The notes under the pieces were generated by a model. It was not told the origin of the DNA. It made no database searches and worked only from the letters and a program-made list of their open reading frames with translations. The position numbers were made by a program, and so were the translations under genes. Shown here piece after piece: positions 60,419 to 64,000 of a DNA stretch of 64,000 nucleotides. Position 1 is the first letter of the stretch; each line of letters begins with the position of its first letter. The DNA comes from Climacteris rufus. Taxonomy: Eukaryota > Chordata > Aves > Passeriformes > Climacteridae. The stretch is taken from assembly GCA_013398175.1 (NCBI GenBank), contig VZRZ01004175.1:919745-983744 (forward strand), read 5' to 3'.

Positions 60419-61633
60419 AAGTATGAGTTTGATTAGACAAACAACACTTTCATAATCATGTAGGACTGCTTCTGATTTGCAATGCCACTGACTTTTTTTT
60501 TCATCCTATAGCTTTGTCCACTTTATCCAACAATTCTGACTTTTCCAGACCTGTGATTTAGAAACATATCTACTTGCTTTCCATCCTGCCTTTCTTTTGC
60601 TGTCAGGGTGTGGGGTTCTCTAACGACTGCCCTTCAACCTCTGCTTGTTTAATTAGCCATTTCCTTTTGTCCTTTCTTCTTAAGTCCAATAAAAACAGAA
60701 GAGGATAAGCCACAATCAGATTCCAAACAAACAAAAAATTAATAAAGTGAATACAAATTTTGAAAAAAAATTGTGTGCTAGTCATGCTTATGTATAATCA
60801 TCAGTCACAAATCTACTATATAATTTTAGTTCATTAACTAAAAATTTCTTTGCAAAAATATTACCTGAACTCAAAATATTTTTCTGTTGCTTATTCCTCA
60901 TTCATATCCCTGGTGATTAATTTGGGCAATCTTCAAGCTCTATTGCTTAAACAGGATGCTTAAGACATCAGGAAGACGTTCTACCTAACCTCAATTTGTT
61001 TTAGTCTATTTTTTTCTTACATTAATGATATTATTATTATGTCTACAAGGTAAAAAATAACAAAACCATAATGACTAAAGTAATTAATGCAATAAAGGTT
61101 GTAAATGTTAAGCCTCAATATTCAAAAATTTTCTCTTAACAATTATTCATTTCCAGGACAGGAGTAGTGTAGTGGAAAAATATATATATTGCCCAGTGGC
61201 ATTCCCTTTATATCTTCAAACACAAAATTTAAGTATCCTTAAAATGAAGAAAAACTGTGTTTCTTGTCTAGAAATAAAAATGACAGGAACATCATAGAAC
61301 AAAAGTTCTGCACTGATGCATCTATTAAGATGAAAACTTATGACAATCTTTTGAACTTGCCTCTTCTAGCAGTGGTCCTTCCTATAATGGTCTTTTCAGT
61401 TCTGATAATATGCAGGTGCTAGAACTTTTTCATTTTCTGCATTTGGTTTGAATGTTTGAATGTTTGAAATTAAATAAATTTATAGGCATGCTCAGCAAAT
61501 AATATAGTTGATTATGCTATTCACAGGTATGAATAAGGTGGATATTTTAAAATATGCTTCACTGATTATATTGCATTTTATTACTTTATTTTGTAATAAG
61601 TTAATAAGATTAGCTTTTTGTTATTCATTTCAG
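60419..61633 (+). other. End of the large intron, with splice acceptor of exon B
   Basis: AT-rich intron. A (gtttgaat)n run of about three units lies near 61447-61468. The final bases tttgttattcatttcag (61617-61633) form a pyrimidine-rich tract and AG acceptor. Confidence 0.55.
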
Positions 61634-61798
61634 ACACAGCACTGTTTTTTCCATCCTTCACTGGAAATTCTTATCTGGAACTACCTTCTGTGACATCTGT
61701 ATCTGAGACCAGGACTGCACCTGGGCAGGAAACAAGCAATCTGACTACTCTGTACTTGACAGTGAAAACAACTGCTCTAAATGGCACAATTCTTTACA
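61634..61798 (+). CDS. EYS: Internal coding exon: start of a laminin G domain, probably EYS
   Basis: A 165-bp exon follows ttattcatttcag and ends at a strong donor, GTGAGT (61799-61804). It is phase 1 at both ends, so skipping it would keep the frame. Joined to exon A it reads from the EGF end FCEK straight into a laminin G start: TALFFPSFTGNSYLELPS near residues 1-18, and a later beta-strand TLYLTVKT then LNGTILY, which matches the usual LamG pattern of a hydrophobic strand followed by xNGxLLY. Two N-glycosylation sequons (NLT and NGT) fit a secreted protein. The rest of the LamG domain must lie in exons beyond the window. EYS carries EGF and laminin G domains in this order. The family call is strong. 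The gene name is inferred from domain order, phase and intron size. Confidence 0.75.
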
Positions 61799-63192
61799 GT
61801 GAGTACCAAAGATACTTGAAGCTAAGTATCAGTTTTAGCTTCTTCAGGTCCTTATTAACTTTAGTGTATATCATCTGGAATTTCCTCTTCAACAGCAAAA
61901 TGAGTCATTAAAATGCAGTAGAATCCTTTTGGTATTCTAATGAATGCTGCATTACAAAATTTGAACCATTGTTCCTTGTGTTCCTCTGGAAAGTTCTTTA
62001 ATTTATGACTCATTGAGTAAAACATAACTTACAACAGAAAACGCTGCTTCCTGACAAGAAAGAACATAGTAAGCATGTGACTCCAGTTTTAAGTGTTACA
62101 ACTCTAAAATACAAATGTAGAAGAAGTTTGAACAGCTTACTATGGAGAAACAGTTTCTCCATAGTTGTGTTAAGTCTCCCTTATTATAATTGTGATCTTG
62201 GTTCCAAATTGTTGATTCATAGAACTATCTCAAGTTCTGCAATTTTGCCATATTTTGAAGTATTTACTGTGATTTCACACTTCAGAGAATTCTTTTGTGC
62301 TCCCCAGAGAGTATACTTGCAGACTTGGATGTATGCCTGTTAATACTACATTTAAAAGTTTCTTCTTGCCTGCATATTTCATTCCTCAATATATGGCATA
62401 AACTTCTGAGACAGAAGTACACTTTTCACTAGTCAGCAAGAAAAAATAGACTTCTCTGCCAGTTGAGTATTTCATTATATATTTTATCTTGCAATTTATT
62501 GCAAATGGAAAACATGGAAAGTGAGGTGATTTCTTCCTGAACCCAAGAAGAACTAGAAAATTGTGTTTATTTGATAGATTTACTCCACAAAGACAAAATC
62601 ATTAGGAGCATTTTCAGTTCACTGCGACTCCCTAGGGTTTCTCTACACAAAGAGATCTTATTGATATAACAAAAACTATTTTGATTAAGTTTCATTGCAT
62701 TTATATTAATCTAGTAGTATTATATGTGAATTCACCTGAACTATGTACATATTTATAAGCCAGGGTTAAAAGAAATATAAGCTTCATGGCATTATTTAGT
62801 TATCCCTTTTGTTATTGACTGTATTACAATTTATTTAGATGTGAAACACTCTAGCCCCAAACTGAAAATTTATGTTTACTGCTTTTCAAAACAGTATCTC
62901 AAATCCTTTTATGTTATAGTTGGGCTGTTGCTGCAGCTGCAAAATTTGCTAAGAATCATGGATAAGTGGTGATGTGGCTCTACTTTATATTGAAGTGTTT
63001 TATACTTGTTACTTATTTCAATTTCAAGAGGTGTTATTTGGTCTTGAAGAAGAATTAAAGGAAGGTCACTGGAAGTGCTTTGAATATATTTGGCATTTAA
63101 TGATTTTGTTTGTCTCTTCACTGCAAAGTAATTGGCTCCAGCCAAAGTTAATCTTGCTATCTACACATAAACCCTGAATAAGCATTTCTGTG
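61799..63192 (+). other. Downstream intron, no supported gene
   Basis: Begins at the GTGAGT donor. It is AT-rich, with a perfect hairpin at 62139-62165. The frames 62077-62343 and 62974-63177 resemble no family. Confidence 0.5.
62139..62165. repeat. Perfect palindrome, 13-bp arms with 1-base loop
   Basis: ACTATGGAGAAAC - a - GTTTCTCCATAGT: 13 exactly complementary bases on each side of one central base. The symmetry ends at both outer positions (t and t). It lies 340 bp after exon B. Confidence 0.92.
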
Positions 63193-63281
63193 AAACAAAA
63201 ACAAAACAAACAAGTAAAAAGACCAAACACGAACAAATAAACAAAACCCCACCAAAACAAAACAAACAAACCAAAAAGAAA
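63193..63281. repeat. A-rich, C-interspersed simple repeat (AAAAC-like)
   Basis: About 90 bp made almost only of A and C (aaacaaaaacaaaacaaac, then aacaaaaccccaccaaaac). It lies just left of a sense CR1 fragment. Confidence 0.85.
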
Positions 63282-63309
63282 CTCTGCTATACTCAGGAGG
63301 AAATGGTGT

Positions 63310-63712
63310 ATTCTGAAGCTAAAGGAGTTGAGGTTGTTTAGCTTAGAGAAGAGAAGGCTCTGATGAGACCACCTGACCACATTCCAGTCTTTCAGTATTT
63401 AAAGGGGGCTTATAAGAAATATGGGGCTAAACTTTTCAGCAGGGCCTGTTGCAATAGGCACAGGGTAATGGCTTTAATGTAAAAGAGTATAGATGCAGAC
63501 ATGATAGAAAGAAGAAATTTTTTACACTGAGGGGAGCGGGGCACTGGAATAGGTTGCCCAGAGAGGTGATAGATTCCTCATTCCTGGAATCATCCAAGGT
63601 CAGGTTTGGGAAGGCTCTGAGGAACCTGATCTAGTTGAAGATGTCCCTACTTATTGGAGGGGGTGAACTAGATGACCAACTCAAACTATTCTATGGTTCT
63701 ATGACTCTGTGA
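63310..63712 (+). mobile_element. CR1 LINE 3' fragment, sense
   Basis: Blocks occur in CR1 order: ggttgtttagcttagagaagagaaggctctg, ggcactggaataggttgcccagagaggt, gaactagatgaccaactcaa, and the terminus ctattctatggttctatgactctgtgaa. It is about 400 bp long, 5'-truncated and moderately diverged. Confidence 0.93.
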
Positions 63713-64000
63713 ATTTTATTTTCTAGATAATATACTCATCCTGCATCTAACCTAATTAGAATTAGAACCTAACAACCTGTTGAGCCATAAAGGTTTTCAA
63801 ATTTTCCATACTATCTATGGAAAATTCTTAATATGGTATTTTTGAGGTGTTTGCAGACATTTTGTTATAGCAGTTTTTGGGAACTTCATATTCTTCATAG
63901 CATTTTTCTTTCCATTTTCTGGAAAGATAGAATGGCATTAGTGGAGAACTATGCAGGTTTTTGCTTTCCAGTTACCCATACAGATTTCCATAGGCTGTGT
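63713..64000 (+). other. Intron to window end
   Basis: AT-rich sequence following the CR1. Nothing was recognised. Confidence 0.5.

Noticed and set aside
1..64000. tRNA, rRNA, CRISPR arrays, operons or a new defence-type system
   Set aside because: None of the required structures were seen. The sequence is vertebrate intron with transposable elements.

Overview
The window looks like AT-rich intronic DNA from a bird. The signs are several CR1 LINE fragments in both orientations, most with typical CR1 3' ends, and GC-rich retroviral LTRs of the kinds common in Neoaves. There are no bacterial-type operons, no tRNA or rRNA genes and no CRISPR array. One 49-base run of N and two single N bases mark assembly joins. 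Almost all of the long open reading frames are chance frames or frames inside repeats. Many of them do not begin with ATG.

I can support only one host gene, on the + strand. Exon A (18442-18671) encodes a Pro/Ser-rich linker followed by a six-cysteine EGF-like domain. Exon B (61634-61798) encodes the start of a laminin G domain. Both have good splice sites, and exon A ends in phase 1 while exon B begins in phase 1, so they join cleanly across an intron of about 43 kb. EGF-to-laminin G order, giant introns and the laminin G start motif point to EYS (eyes shut homolog), a large secreted photoreceptor matrix protein. The family call is good; the exact gene and exon number are inference.

Layout: 1-530 is an unclassified GC-rich block. 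531-18441 is upstream intron with an LTR-like segment (about 6.0 kb), a 5'-truncated, internally deleted CR1 (7.5-9.4 kb), a solo LTR (10.4-10.9 kb) and two antisense CR1 pieces (14.1 and 17.1 kb). 18672-61633 is the large intron. It holds a CR1 next to the N gap (29.6 kb), a degenerate duplicated unit (31.0 and 32.5 kb), microsatellites, a long ERVL-type LTR (43.0-44.2 kb) containing a suspicious exact 160-bp duplication, twin GA-rich tracts (55.5-56.0 kb), an antisense LTR-like block (59.1-59.5 kb) and a CR1 (59.9-60.4 kb). 61799-64000 is the next intron, with a perfect hairpin (62.14 kb) and a sense CR1 (63.3-63.7 kb).

I did not find a new multi-gene system. The observations most worth checking are the EYS exon pair, the 160-bp exact duplication joined by an N, the diverged 31.0/32.5 kb repeat pair, and the perfect 13-bp-arm palindrome close to exon B.
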